64,000 nt of DNA from the NCBI GenBank assembly GCA_022560875.1, contig JADFSH010000002.1, forward strand, positions 1 to 64,000. Direction: 5' to 3'. Positions 1-8,928 of this stretch are shown in pieces. Each line of letters begins with the position of its first letter. Position 1 is the first letter of the stretch. The stretch is from Planctomycetota bacterium. Lineage in GTDB: Bacteria; Planctomycetota; Phycisphaerae; Phycisphaerales; SM1A02. A program made the translations under genes and the position numbers. Below the pieces are notes generated by a model. That model made no database searches. It had not been told where the DNA came from and saw nothing but the letters and a program-made list of their open reading frames with translations.

Positions 1-1599
1 GTTGGCGAGCGAACCTTCCACCAGAGACGGCATGACGTTTTCGTTATCCCGCGCGGCGCGGCGGATTTCGTCGAGGGCGGTCTTCACGCCGCCCGCGTCT
101 CGGCGCTTCTTGAAGTCCGCCAGCACGTCGCACTGGTCCGTCTCGACCTGGTGCGGGATCTGGAGAATCTCGACCTGGTGCTCATCCTCACCCTCGTGGT
201 AGGCGTTCACGCCCACGATGATCCGGTCCCCCGCTTCCATCTCCTGGCCGTAGCGGTAGCTCGCCTCGGCGATCGCGCGGCGGAAGTAGCCCTTGTGAAT
301 CCCCTCCACTACGCCGCCCATGTCGTCGATCTCAGTGATGATGTCCATCGCGTCTTTTTCAATCTGGTCGGTGAGGGCCTCGACGTACCACGAGCCGCCC
401 AGCGGATCGACAGTGCGATGCACGCCCGTCTCGTGGGCGAGGATCTGCTGGGTCCGCAGGGCCACCAGCGCGGCCTGGTCGGTCGGCAACCCCAGCGTCT
501 CATCCATGGAGTCGGTGTGCAGGCTCTGGCACCCCCCCAGAACGCCCGCCATGGCCTGGAAAGCCACGCGGACGACGTTGTTGATCGGCTGCTGCTCCGT
601 GAGGGAGCAGCCGGCAGTCTGCACGTGAGTCCGCATGAGCAGAGATTTCGGATTCTTCGCCCCATAGCGGTCGCGCATGATCGTGGCCCAAATGCGACGT
701 GCCGCCCGGAGCTTGCAGATTTCCTCGAAGAACTCGTTATGGCTGTTGAAGAAGAAGCTCAAGCGCGGGGCGAAGTCATCGACATCCATCCCCCGCTCGA
801 CCGCCGCCTCGACGTACTCCATCCCGTCGCGGAGCGTGAAGGCCAGTTCCTGGGTCGCGGTCGAGCCGGCCTCGCGGATGTGATAGCCGGATATGGACAC
901 GCTGTTCCAGCGGGGAACGTGCTGGACCTGAAATTCAATGGTGTCCGTCACCAGCTTCACGCTCGCCTCCGGCGGATAGATGAACTCGTTCTGGGAGTGA
1001 AACTCCTTGAGGATGTCGTTCTGAAGCGTGCCCCCGAGATTTTTCCAGTCCATGTCCCGCTGCCTGGCCATGCCCAGGTACATCGCCCAGATCACCGCGG
1101 CGGGGCCGTTGATGGTCTGGCTCACCGTGACCTGATCGACGGGAATGTCGGCGTAGAGACGGTGCATATCCTCGATCGTGTCGATCGCCACTCCGCAGCG
1201 TCCGACCTCACCCGCCGCGAGCGGATCGTCGGAATCTCGTCCCATGAGCGTGGGCAGGTCGAAAGCGGTGGAGAGGCCGGTATTGGCGTTGGTCCCTTTG
1301 GCGTTCTCCAGCAGGTACTTGAACCGTCGGTTGGTATCGTCGGCAGAGCCGAAGCCCGCAAACTGCCGCATGGTCCAGAGGCGTGAGCGATACATTGTCT
1401 TGTGGATGCCCCGTGTGTAAGGGAACTCGCCAGGCACGCCAATACGCTCATGAGGCGTCTGGGGATTGTCGGAGGAGGTTGCATTGGCCTCCAGGGGCCC
1501 GTATAGCTCTCTGACCACGTAGCCTGAGATAGTGACTGTCTCCGGATCGGGCTTGGGCTGAGGCGTGACGGGGGCCGTGGTGGGTTGCAGCGTGCTCAT
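1..1599 (-). CDS. Methylmalonyl-CoA mutase large subunit (acyl-CoA mutase), 3' end cut by window edge
   Basis: Reading the minus strand from ATG at 1599 gives 533 open codons to the window edge. The product isomerises methylmalonyl-CoA and succinyl-CoA with adenosylcobalamin. Near the N-terminus it has the family signature YTRGIHKTMYRSRLWTMRQF, then a substrate-binding block NTGLSTAFDLP and the barrel motif ISGYHIREAGSTA, followed by RTHVQTAGCSLTEQQP and DPLGGSWYVE. All are typical of the TIM-barrel substrate domain. The frame reaches ENVMPSLVEGSLAN at the edge, which in two-subunit mutases lies just before the end of the large chain. Only a few residues are therefore probably missing, and the B12-binding domain is likely a separate gene further left. 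The start is preceded by GAGG. Several long plus-strand open frames here are shadows of this gene. Confidence 0.93.
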   Translation of the reverse strand, partial: MSTLQPTTAPVTPQPKPDPETVTISGYVVRELYGPLEANATSSDNPQTPHERIGVPGEFPYTRGIHKTMYRSRLWTMRQFAGFGSADDTNRRFKYLLENAKGTNANTGLSTAFDLPTLMGRDSDDPLAAGEVGRCGVAIDTIEDMHRLYADIPVDQVTVSQTINGPAAVIWAMYLGMARQRDMDWKNLGGTLQNDILKEFHSQNEFIYPPEASVKLVTDTIEFQVQHVPRWNSVSISGYHIREAGSTATQELAFTLRDGMEYVEAAVERGMDVDDFAPRLSFFFNSHNEFFEEICKLRAARRIWATIMRDRYGAKNPKSLLMRTHVQTAGCSLTEQQPINNVVRVAFQAMAGVLGGCQSLHTDSMDETLGLPTDQAALVALRTQQILAHETGVHRTVDPLGGSWYVEALTDQIEKDAMDIITEIDDMGGVVEGIHKGYFRRAIAEASYRYGQEMEAGDRIIVGVNAYHEGEDEHQVEILQIPHQVETDQCDVLADFKKRRDAGGVKTALDEIRRAARDNENVMPSLVEGSLAN

Positions 1600-1716
1600 G
1601 GTGGACCTCAAGGGTTACAGGCGATTATTCGCTTGTCTATCCTAGCGAGGACAGGGATGGAAGGCATCTGCTCGCGGGCTGGAATGCCGTGTCATCTTTC
1701 GGTCAGGCATACAAAG

Positions 1717-1743
1717 TAAAACGCCGCCTTCAATCGGGCGGCG
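1717..1743 (-). terminator. Rho-independent terminator after the 1779-2285 lipoprotein gene
   Basis: On the minus strand CGCCGCC pairs with GGCGGCG across an eight-base loop and is followed by TTTTAC. It lies about 35 nt past the stop of the lipoprotein gene and before the mutase gene, so the two minus-strand genes are probably separate transcripts. Confidence 0.65.
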
Positions 1744-1778
1744 CTCATTTTGGCTTGATATTACGCAGGTTTCAGCGA

Positions 1779-2285
1779 TTACTTATCGTAATCCGGTACC
1801 CTGGTGATACGCTGGCGGGGGATCGGGCCGCCGTTCGGTGTCCACCATTCGGGTTGGTTCATGATCTGATCAGCACGGAGCTGCGTGTCGCTGATGACGT
1901 CACGATACTCGTAGTTCTCTCGATAACTCACGTCGATCCGTCGGGCGTTTGCTGGGGGCACGGTAAGGGAGTTGCGCAGCTTGCCCGAATTCGTGCGCAT
2001 GGCGAAGACTTCGTAGCGCATGAGATCGGGGTTATAGACCGGGTCATCGCCGAGTCCTTCCTTGAAGTCGAAGGTGAGCTGCTTGCCCGGAGGCACGTTC
2101 ATCGAAAAGATCTTCTCGTTCGTGCGGAGATCGATGATCGTGATCGTTACTGGTCGCGTTTCGTAGGAGAAGTACGTGTTCGAGCCGCCGGTGTAGGGCA
2201 TGATCCCGCCCGCCGGAGTATGACAGCCGGTAATGAACATCGCGATGGTCAGGGCGATGAATCCGGTCGAGATCCTCTTGGTCAT
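1779..2285 (-). CDS. Hypothetical lipoprotein
   Basis: A 168-residue protein with a type II signal peptide: MTKR, a hydrophobic stretch, then lipobox ITGC with the cysteine near residue 21. It should be lipid-anchored in the cell envelope. The mature part is mostly beta-like, with short stretches such as YFSYETRPVTITIID and FSMNVPPGKQLTFDF, and no motif was recognised. It stands alone between the mutase and the sulfotransferase and has its own hairpin terminator. An upstream AAGGAG-like element sits before the ATG at 2285. Function unknown. The signal peptide and coding nature are well supported. Confidence 0.8.
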   Translation of the reverse strand: MTKRISTGFIALTIAMFITGCHTPAGGIMPYTGGSNTYFSYETRPVTITIIDLRTNEKIFSMNVPPGKQLTFDFKEGLGDDPVYNPDLMRYEVFAMRTNSGKLRNSLTVPPANARRIDVSYRENYEYRDVISDTQLRADQIMNQPEWWTPNGGPIPRQRITRVPDYDK

Positions 2286-2460
2286 GAGAAAAGGCTCCTC
2301 TGCATGCGTTTATGGATCGGACAGAGTCGATCCGGGAAGCATTATCGGTCAGGTTGGATTGTGGATTCTGTGAAATCTGACAATCCTGAGGCCATGTCCG
2401 AGAACATGCCTGGCCGGCCCCGCTTCATGGATGCTCGTTCCGGGGCCGATAAGGGATGCC

Positions 2461-2772
2461 ATGCCCCTTCCCTCGTGGTACGGCCGATGGATAGAAGAGG
2501 CCATTAACGTCAATGGTCGGACGATCTTTTTCATTCTCGGATGCCAGAAATCCGGAACGACGTGGGTGCAGCATCTACTTGATGCCCATCCGAATATCGC
2601 ATGCGCGGGTGAAGGGCATATCACCGACCTGATCATGCCGCTTCTGAAGCAGTCGTTTGAAGCGTATGAGGAGCGACAACGCCGTCGCCCGCCGGGGCTT
2701 GAGGTGATGTTTTCGTCTGAGGATCTGGCTGGCGTTATCAAGCTCCTGTCCGACCGTTTACTCGCGCAATAG
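2461..2772 (+). CDS. Sulfotransferase, N-terminal half (interrupted by an in-frame TAG)
   Basis: First 103 residues of a P-loop sulfotransferase that would transfer sulfate from PAPS to an acceptor hydroxyl or amine. The 5'-phosphosulfate-binding loop is clear: FILGCQKSGTTWVQHLLDAH. The frame ends at TAG 2770-2772, but the same frame continues immediately with the rest of the enzyme (2773-3369). ATG 2461 is preferred because AAGGG lies five bases upstream; ATG 2431 is an in-frame alternative. The interruption could be a true nonsense mutation, a sequencing error or a recent pseudogenisation. Without the second half this fragment lacks the 3'-phosphate-binding segment and would not be active. 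Confidence 0.75.
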   Translation: MPLPSWYGRWIEEAINVNGRTIFFILGCQKSGTTWVQHLLDAHPNIACAGEGHITDLIMPLLKQSFEAYEERQRRRPPGLEVMFSSEDLAGVIKLLSDRLLAQ

Positions 2773-3369
2773 TTGCGTGAAGGGGGAGGCTCGGATCGCG
2801 TCCTCGCACTTGGCGACAAGACACCGGAGTACGCGATGGCGATGAGACTGCTCAATGACATGTACCCGGCGGCGAAATTTGTTCACGTCATCCGAGATGG
2901 GCGTGATGCCGCAGTCTCCGGCTGGGCGCATGTAGGACGACAGGGGGGAAATGAGCAATTCAGATCATTTGGTGCCTATGCGGAGTACTTTGCAGAGTAC
3001 CACTGGGTTCCTTATATCACCTGTGCCCGAGAGGCGGGAAAGGGATTCCCGGATCGCTATCTGGAAATTCGCTATGAAAATCTTCACGATAATCCGGCGC
3101 AGGAAGTACAGCGGCTCCTCGGATTTCTTGAGATGGACGCGGGTGGGGAAGCGATTGCCCGATGTCTCGAAGGTGGATCGTTTGAGAAGCTCAGCGGCGG
3201 TCGCGCACGCGGCGAGGAGGACGCTACCTCTTTCTTTCGCAAGGGCGTCACCGGGGATTGGAAACTGGGGTTCGATGAGGAGACGCTTGAAGGATTTGAA
3301 AAGCATGCCGGGAAGCTGCTCGAAGAGTTGGGATACGAGCGTCACCCGGTCGGGTCAGGGATTGAATAA
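2773..3369 (+). CDS. Sulfotransferase, C-terminal half (same frame as 2461-2772)
   Basis: 198 codons in the same frame directly after the TAG, beginning with TTG, so low-level reinitiation is conceivable. It holds the 3'-phosphate-binding segment KFVHVIRDGRDAAVSGW, the conserved YLEIRYENL block and a C-terminal FFRKGVTGDWK motif (the KGxxGDWK signature of sulfotransferases). Joined to the upstream half the protein would be about 302 residues, normal for the family. Codon use and conservation continue undisturbed past the stop, which argues that the interruption is recent or an assembly or base-call error. The acceptor is unknown. A role in sulfating the exopolysaccharide made by the locus 16 kb away is only a guess. 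Confidence 0.75.
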   Translation: MREGGGSDRVLALGDKTPEYAMAMRLLNDMYPAAKFVHVIRDGRDAAVSGWAHVGRQGGNEQFRSFGAYAEYFAEYHWVPYITCAREAGKGFPDRYLEIRYENLHDNPAQEVQRLLGFLEMDAGGEAIARCLEGGSFEKLSGGRARGEEDATSFFRKGVTGDWKLGFDEETLEGFEKHAGKLLEELGYERHPVGSGIE

Positions 3370-3432
3370 CGCTGAGGATCCGCGCCGGCCGGCTCGTCTC
3401 GATCGGCCACCGGAATCCGCTACAGTGTGGGT

Positions 3433-3954
3433 ATGAGTGAAGCGGATCCTCAGTCAGTTCGGATCGGTCACGGCTATGACCTCCATCGCCTGGAACCGAT
3501 CGCACCGATGGGTCAGGGTCGTCCCTTCATCCTGGCCGGGATCGTCTTCGACCACCCGGTCGGCCCCGTCGGGCATTCCGATGGCGATGCGGTCTATCAC
3601 GCTCTTACCGACGCCCTGCTCGGGGCGATCGGGCATCCGGATATCGGGCAGCTCTTTCCAGATGACGACCCCCGGCATGAAGCTGCGGACTCATCTGGCT
3701 TCCTTATCGAGGCGTACCGACGAGTCGAGGAGGCGGGGTATCGGGTGGGTAATGCGGATATCACCGTGATTTGCGAGCGTCCCAAGATCGGTCTCCGAAA
3801 GTCGGAGATGATCGCCAACATCGCCCGGTTGCTGCAATGCGCCCCGGATCAGATCAACGTCAAGGGGAAAACCCATGAGAAAATGGATTCGATCGGCGCG
3901 GGCCGGGCGATCGAGGTTCATGTCGTGGTTCTGCTGAGGAGGATGTCATCATGA
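3433..3954 (+). CDS. ispF: 2-C-methyl-D-erythritol 2,4-cyclodiphosphate synthase
   Basis: A 173-residue enzyme that cyclises 4-diphosphocytidyl-methylerythritol 2-phosphate in the MEP isoprenoid pathway. The metal-binding motif GHGYDLHR gives Asp16 and His18, and PVGHSDGD supplies His48. DALLGAIGHPDIGQLFPD and the late NVKGKTHEKM/GAGRAIEVH segments are also standard. Length is close to the usual 155-160, with a short N-terminal extension. ATG 3433 is chosen over an in-frame GTG six bases earlier. The stop overlaps the next gene by four bases, so it is probably co-translated with the HD hydrolase. Isoprenoid precursors made here also feed undecaprenyl phosphate, the lipid carrier used by the polysaccharide locus. 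Confidence 0.96.
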   Translation: MSEADPQSVRIGHGYDLHRLEPIAPMGQGRPFILAGIVFDHPVGPVGHSDGDAVYHALTDALLGAIGHPDIGQLFPDDDPRHEAADSSGFLIEAYRRVEEAGYRVGNADITVICERPKIGLRKSEMIANIARLLQCAPDQINVKGKTHEKMDSIGAGRAIEVHVVVLLRRMSS

Positions 3955-4481
3955 CGGCTGCACACCCTTGGCAGGAGGCCGCGGCATTTTCCGCCCGTGC
4001 TCATCGCCATCAGTTTCGTCGCGACAAACAGACTCCCTACGCTTCGCATCCCGTACGGGTCGCACTGACGATTGCTTGTGTGTTTGGGATCACGGATGAG
4101 GCGATTCTTACCGCGGCGCTTTTGCATGATGTCATTGAGGATTGCGATGTGGATTACGACGATATTCACGAGCGATTCGGCGCGCAAGTGGCGGATCTCG
4201 TTGCATGCCTCACCAAGGACATGCGGTTGATCGAACCTGAGCGGGAGAAGGCGTACGATGCTCAACTTGCCGCCGGTTCATGGCAAGCAAGGCTCATCAA
4301 GCTTGCGGATGTCTACGACAATCTTTCCGACGCGGAAAATGCGAGTTCAAAGCGATCGATGATAGTCAGGGCGAAAAGGGCGATTTCGCTTGCCGAGGGC
4401 TGCCCGGAACTGGTTCCGGCATCGTCAATGGTTGAAAAGCTGGTGGAAAAAGTGGAATTGGCGCTGAAATCCCCAAGTTGA
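3951..4481 (+). CDS. HD-domain (p)ppGpp-hydrolase-like protein (RelA/SpoT HD family)
   Basis: A 176-residue single-domain protein. It carries the HD-superfamily metal motifs in the RelA/SpoT/Mesh1 arrangement: an early HRHQFRRDKQTPYASHPVRVA block, LLHDVIED (the HD pair) and a late RLIKLADVYDNLSDA segment giving the distal Asp. No synthetase or TGS/ACT domains are present, so it is a small stand-alone hydrolase like Mesh1/SAH, predicted to remove the 3'-pyrophosphate of (p)ppGpp or act on a related nucleotide. The start overlaps the ispF stop (ATGA). Substrate is inferred from family only. Confidence 0.85.
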   Translation: MTAAHPWQEAAAFSARAHRHQFRRDKQTPYASHPVRVALTIACVFGITDEAILTAALLHDVIEDCDVDYDDIHERFGAQVADLVACLTKDMRLIEPEREKAYDAQLAAGSWQARLIKLADVYDNLSDAENASSKRSMIVRAKRAISLAEGCPELVPASSMVEKLVEKVELALKSPS

Positions 4482-4531
4482 TCTCCGGTCAAAGGGGAAC
4501 GGAAACAGTACCCGATGTGTCCAAAGATACG

Positions 4532-5476
4532 ATGGTTGAAAGTGAGATTCTCCCCATGCCTTTGCTCTTTTCAAAATGCGTGATGCTTCTGGCCCTTCTG
4601 GGATGTTCGGTCTTCAACGCCTTTTGTGCAATGGAGACTACGACCTCGGAACCAGAGATCCTTCCGGTGAATTCAACCACCCTGGTCCGCCAGGAGACTC
4701 AACCGGAAGTGAAGCGGCAAGAGGTTGCTGAAGAGATCAGTGAACCGGAAATTCCTCGGGAGATTGAGGCCCTGCTCGATCGGTTAGAGGCTCGGTCCGC
4801 CGAGTTGAGCGGCTTTGTCGCCAAAATCACCTATGAAAAATACGATGATCTGCTCGGTCGCCGGGAGATCCGTAGCGGAGAACTTCTCTATCGTGTCAAT
4901 TCGGAAACCGCCAATAAGACATTTGCCATTCTCTTTGACAAGCTCATTATCAATCGCCGACAGAGCAACCATCTGCAACACTTCATCTTCGACGGTCGCT
5001 GGCTGGCGGAGATTGACCACGAATCGACGCCGAAACAGTTCATCAAGCGCGAACTCGTCGCGCCGGGCGAGACATTTGATCCTCTCAAGCTCGGTGAGGG
5101 GCCGATCCCGCTTCCTATCGGACAGTCCAAAAGCGATGTCTTGGCACGATTCAACGTAGCCAAAGCGTCATTGCCTGAGCTGGGGCTGCTCTCCCGGCTG
5201 GATCCTGAGTCAGTCAACCCGCTACGGCTGGTGCCGAAAGAGCACACGCCGGAAGCGCAGGAATTCAGCTGGATCGACATTTTTTATGATCGCAAGACGG
5301 ATCTGCCGGTTGGGATTCTCGTTCTCCAACACAACCAGAATCGCAAGACGGTATTGCTCCGCGAGGTGAAGCGTGATCCCGAGTTTGATGAGGACATGCT
5401 GGCGAAGCTGGACATTACCGATCCGGATCCGGGGGAATGGAAGATTGATATCCAGCCCTGGCATCCGCGGCCCTGA
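4532..5476 (+). CDS. Exported LolA-like protein of unknown function
   Basis: About 314 residues. A hydrophobic segment LFSKCVMLLALLGCSVF near the N-terminus is a signal peptide; LLGC could serve as a weak lipobox. The mature part begins with an acidic, low-complexity linker rich in Glu and Pro. From about residue 95 it has alternating beta-strand segments such as FVAKITYEKYDDLLGRREI and HLQHFIFDGRWLAEID, which resemble the LolA/outer-membrane-lipoprotein-sorting fold seen in many planctomycete proteins. The start is uncertain: TTG 4478, ATG 4532 and ATG 4556 are all in frame, and 4556 would give the most compact signal peptide. The LolA assignment rests on pattern only. Confidence 0.7.
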   Translation: MVESEILPMPLLFSKCVMLLALLGCSVFNAFCAMETTTSEPEILPVNSTTLVRQETQPEVKRQEVAEEISEPEIPREIEALLDRLEARSAELSGFVAKITYEKYDDLLGRREIRSGELLYRVNSETANKTFAILFDKLIINRRQSNHLQHFIFDGRWLAEIDHESTPKQFIKRELVAPGETFDPLKLGEGPIPLPIGQSKSDVLARFNVAKASLPELGLLSRLDPESVNPLRLVPKEHTPEAQEFSWIDIFYDRKTDLPVGILVLQHNQNRKTVLLREVKRDPEFDEDMLAKLDITDPDPGEWKIDIQPWHPRP

Positions 5477-5614
5477 ACGAGAGCCGATTCCGGACAAGAT
5501 AAAGCAAGATTTGGAAGGGCAAGTCGCTGTCAACCGATAACAATTGACGCATCTCTTCCGATCGGTCCGCATAGACTGTGGATGAGAATCGGATGCACCA
5601 ATCGAGGAGCGACC

Positions 5615-8338
5615 ATGCATCATCCGCGACAACCCGTACTGCTCGCCCTTGCCATTGGGTTGGGAATGTTGCTCATCAGCAGCCAGATTCAGGCGCAATC
5701 CCGCCAGCGCCCGCTAGTACCGGAGAGCTTCGTTCTCAATGAGGCGGCGAGCAAGGTGATCAGCGCCGAATGGCTGACCGACGATGAGCGACGTGAACGA
5801 CGCCTTTTTCATGGCGTGTGGGATCAACGAGATCTGGTTACGGCAACAGACCGGGCCCGCGTCGCCTTGAACGCCTGGGATTTCGACCACCCCTCACTCT
5901 CGGACCCGACGGTTCCGGTGGAAATCCGCGCCGAAGCAAGGCTGAAGCAGGGGGAGATTCAGGCGGCACTGGAACTTCTCAGCAACACCGAGTCAATCCT
6001 TGCGGCCCGCCTTCGGGCTGAGGCTTATGAGATTCTGGGCGATCATCGCGCCGCGGAACGTGCCGTGGAACCCGTGATCGAGTCACTACTTGAGGAAACG
6101 AAGGAAGAAGCGGACGCATTGACAGACGGTGTGGCGGCCATGGTCGTTCGGGCCCGCATTCAGGGTCAACCGGCCCGGGACTTCCAGACCATGATGACCC
6201 TGCTGGCAAGGGCGCACCAGTTCATCGATCGACTGTACTGGCCGGCGCGTCTGGAGGAGGCGAAACTGCTTCTGGACAAGGACAAGACCAAAGACGCGGT
6301 CGCGGCCCTGCATGAAACCTTGGAACTGAACCCGCGTTGTGCGGAGGCATGGTACGAACTGGGGCGTGTCGCGCTGCGTCGATTCGACTTTGATTCGGCA
6401 TTAGTGGCGTCGGCAGCGTTATCGAGGTTCAATCCTGAACACCCGCTGGCGGCCATTCTCATCGCCGAATCGCGGCTTATTCAGGATGATCCGGATGGGG
6501 CTATGGAACTGCTCGAACCGGTGGTCGTCCGCTGGCCGAAACTGCGTCTTGCTCATGCTTACATTGCCGCAGCCCGGGCGCTGTCTTACGACGAGGAGGC
6601 TCTCAAGGAGGCACTGGATCGTTTTGAAGCGCTCTCTCCGGGTAGTGCGATGGCCCATTATGTGGTCGGCAGGCATCTGACGCTGAATCGCCAGTACGTA
6701 GCGGCGGCGAGCGTCCTGGAAGAGGCGATCCGTCGCCAGCCCGCCTGGCCGGCCCCGCAGATCGAGTTGGGCCTTATGGAGCTTCAGGCCGGCCGTGACG
6801 ATCATGCCCTCGCTGCCCTGCAGTCAGTCGTTCAGCTCGATCCGTTCAACAAGCGTGCCGCCAACAGCCTGTTTCTGCTGAAGGAACTTGCTGAATACCA
6901 GCGGATTGAATCGGAGCATTTCATCGTGCGTTTCAAGCCGGGGGAAGATGAAGTGATGGCCGATCTCATGCTTGAGCAATTGGAGCGCATCCACGCCATT
7001 GTCTCGAATCGCTTTCAGTTCGAGCCTGAACGCAAGACGGTTATCGAACTGATGCCGGACCACGAGCGATTCGCTGTGCGCATCACGGGAATGCCGTTCA
7101 TCCATACTATCGCGGCGTGTACGGGACCGGTGATCGCGATTGAGGTACCCCGGGAGGGGCCGCCGAAAAAGCATCAGGGGCGGTTTGACTGGCGGCGCGT
7201 CATTCAACATGAATACACCCATACTATCACCCTCGCCCAGTCGCATTATCGCATACCCCACTGGCTGACCGAGGCGGCGGCGGTGAGCATGGAACTCTCG
7301 CCCCGCAAGTATGAAACATGCCGCATTCTTGCCGATGCCTATGCCAGAAGCACGTTGTTTGATCTTGACGAGATAAAGTGGGCCTTCGTACGTCCGAAAA
7401 AACCAAGCGATCGAGGCAAGGCATACGCTCAATCCCATTGGATGGTGGAATTCATGGACGAGCGGTTCGGCACATCGGCCCTGATCAGATTGCTGGGACG
7501 ATATTTTGAGGGTGAGCGCGAGCAGGAGGCGATTCCCAACGCCCTGGGTGTCAGCCGCAAGCAGTTTTTTGAAGAATTTGTCGATTGGGCGGCGACTCAG
7601 GTTGCGTCCTGGGGACTGGCCGCGGAGCCGTCCATGCAGGTTTTGCTTGATGAGCTTCGTATGGGTGATCCCAAGCTTGCCGAGCAAATGCAAAAAAGCC
7701 GACTGGCCCGGCTCGAAGTGATCGTGCGTCGCATGACGGATCAAATTGGCGAACCTTCTCGCCAGCGTTCTCGTTCTCTGACGGGTAATGACTGGCCGGA
7801 ACTGGCCCGACCGAAGATTGAAATTACCGACGAGCAGCTTGATGTCTGGCTGGCGGAGTATCCGGATCATCCCGATCTACTTGAGATCAGGTTGCGACGT
7901 CGATTGAAGGCGACGAACACCGTGAGCGACGACATCCTGCCTATGTTGGAGCGTTATGTGAAGCTCCGGCCGGTTGATCCTTTCCCGCATCGAAAGCTTG
8001 CCCAATACTGGCTGAGCAGCGACATGCCGGAGAAGGCGATTCCCCACCTGGAAATACTGGATATCAGCCAGGAGAAGAACCCGGTTTTCACGACCCGGCT
8101 GGCGATGCTCTATCGCCAGAACGGAGAAAAGCAACGAGCCCTGGTCAAGGCCCGCCGGGCTTTGCATTTCGATCCCTACCACGCTCCCAGCCGTGAGCTG
8201 GTGGCAGCCATCGCCATTGAAAACAGCGATTTTGACCTTGCCCGACGTCATATCTGGGCCTTAACGATCATCGAGCCCGATCGTCCCCAGCATCAACGCC
8301 GACTGGATGCGATCGACAAAATGCTCCAATCCCGCTGA
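5615..8338 (+). CDS. Exported TPR protein with gluzincin (peptidase MA-like) domain
   Basis: A 907-residue protein with an N-terminal signal peptide (hydrophobic core LLALAIGLGMLLIS, cleavage near AQS). Residues about 70-440 form a series of TPR helices, for example AEAWYELGRVALRRFDFDSAL. A zinc metallopeptidase domain then carries HEYTH at 532-536 and a downstream Glu in HWLTEAAAV (about residue 553), the HExxH...E layout of gluzincins. More TPRs follow to the C-terminus. The cell location is the periplasm or outer surface, and the TPRs probably mediate protein contacts. ATG 5615 is chosen because GGAG precedes it by four bases and it places the signal peptide at the start. Substrate unknown. 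Confidence 0.88.
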   Translation: MHHPRQPVLLALAIGLGMLLISSQIQAQSRQRPLVPESFVLNEAASKVISAEWLTDDERRERRLFHGVWDQRDLVTATDRARVALNAWDFDHPSLSDPTVPVEIRAEARLKQGEIQAALELLSNTESILAARLRAEAYEILGDHRAAERAVEPVIESLLEETKEEADALTDGVAAMVVRARIQGQPARDFQTMMTLLARAHQFIDRLYWPARLEEAKLLLDKDKTKDAVAALHETLELNPRCAEAWYELGRVALRRFDFDSALVASAALSRFNPEHPLAAILIAESRLIQDDPDGAMELLEPVVVRWPKLRLAHAYIAAARALSYDEEALKEALDRFEALSPGSAMAHYVVGRHLTLNRQYVAAASVLEEAIRRQPAWPAPQIELGLMELQAGRDDHALAALQSVVQLDPFNKRAANSLFLLKELAEYQRIESEHFIVRFKPGEDEVMADLMLEQLERIHAIVSNRFQFEPERKTVIELMPDHERFAVRITGMPFIHTIAACTGPVIAIEVPREGPPKKHQGRFDWRRVIQHEYTHTITLAQSHYRIPHWLTEAAAVSMELSPRKYETCRILADAYARSTLFDLDEIKWAFVRPKKPSDRGKAYAQSHWMVEFMDERFGTSALIRLLGRYFEGEREQEAIPNALGVSRKQFFEEFVDWAATQVASWGLAAEPSMQVLLDELRMGDPKLAEQMQKSRLARLEVIVRRMTDQIGEPSRQRSRSLTGNDWPELARPKIEITDEQLDVWLAEYPDHPDLLEIRLRRRLKATNTVSDDILPMLERYVKLRPVDPFPHRKLAQYWLSSDMPEKAIPHLEILDISQEKNPVFTTRLAMLYRQNGEKQRALVKARRALHFDPYHAPSRELVAAIAIENSDFDLARRHIWALTIIEPDRPQHQRRLDAIDKMLQSR

Positions 8339-8458
8339 AGGCCGACGAGGGCAATTGCCAAAAGCGTCCGTACTTTCTAGTCTCTGCCGCTTCTCTTGGT
8401 GGACAGGACGAATCGTTCTCAACCCGATCAGAAATTGGTTGCCAGAGCCAATGTTGCC

Positions 8459-8878
8459 ATGAAATTTATCCTCCTGGATGACATTCTCGAACAGACGCCA
8501 GATCGTATTGTCGTGTTGAAGCAGGTCAGCCTCGCCGAGGAATATCTGGCTGATCATTTTCCGACGTTCCCGGTTATGCCTGGAGTCTTGATGATCGAAA
8601 CGATGGTTCAGGCCGCCCGGCGCATGTTGGGAGATCGGGGAGACGCCAGGCTGGTGCTGGGGGAAGTTAAGGCGCTGAAATTCGGATCAATGGTTCGACC
8701 CGGAGAGACGCTTGAGGTAGAGGTAACCCTGTTGAAATCGCTTGAGGACGGCTCGTATGCCTGCAAGGGAATCGGCAGAGTACGGCGGATCAGAAGTGAA
8801 GAGAATGAGACTTCTTTGCCGACGGGCGAGACAGCCGTCTCCGGGCGGTTTACCATGAGGCCCATCCGCAAGGGATAG
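8459..8878 (+). CDS. FabZ-like 3-hydroxyacyl-ACP dehydratase
   Basis: A 139-residue hotdog-fold protein. DHFPTFPVMPGVLMIETMVQA matches the FabZ active-site helix, with the catalytic His in DHFP and the acidic residue in MIE. FabZ removes water from 3-hydroxyacyl-ACP. ATG 8459 is chosen because family members begin with MKF/L and the D.I..PDRI block just afterwards; an in-frame TTG lies at 8396. It heads a three-gene set with an ACP and a second dehydratase, with no ketosynthase or ketoreductase next to it. This suggests a specialised acyl chain rather than the housekeeping fatty-acid pathway. Confidence 0.85.
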   Translation: MKFILLDDILEQTPDRIVVLKQVSLAEEYLADHFPTFPVMPGVLMIETMVQAARRMLGDRGDARLVLGEVKALKFGSMVRPGETLEVEVTLLKSLEDGSYACKGIGRVRRIRSEENETSLPTGETAVSGRFTMRPIRKG

Positions 8879-8928
8879 ACGGATGCGTTCTCTGATCCGG
8901 CCATTCGGCATGAAACGGAGTTCAACAG

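Noticed and set aside
151-1386. 411-codon open frame on the plus strand
   Set aside because: It is antisense to the methylmalonyl-CoA mutase gene, whose protein motifs are unmistakable. Its own translation resembles no family.
6824-7870. 348-codon open frame on the minus strand
   Set aside because: Lies fully inside the TPR/gluzincin gene on the opposite strand and shows no protein-family features.
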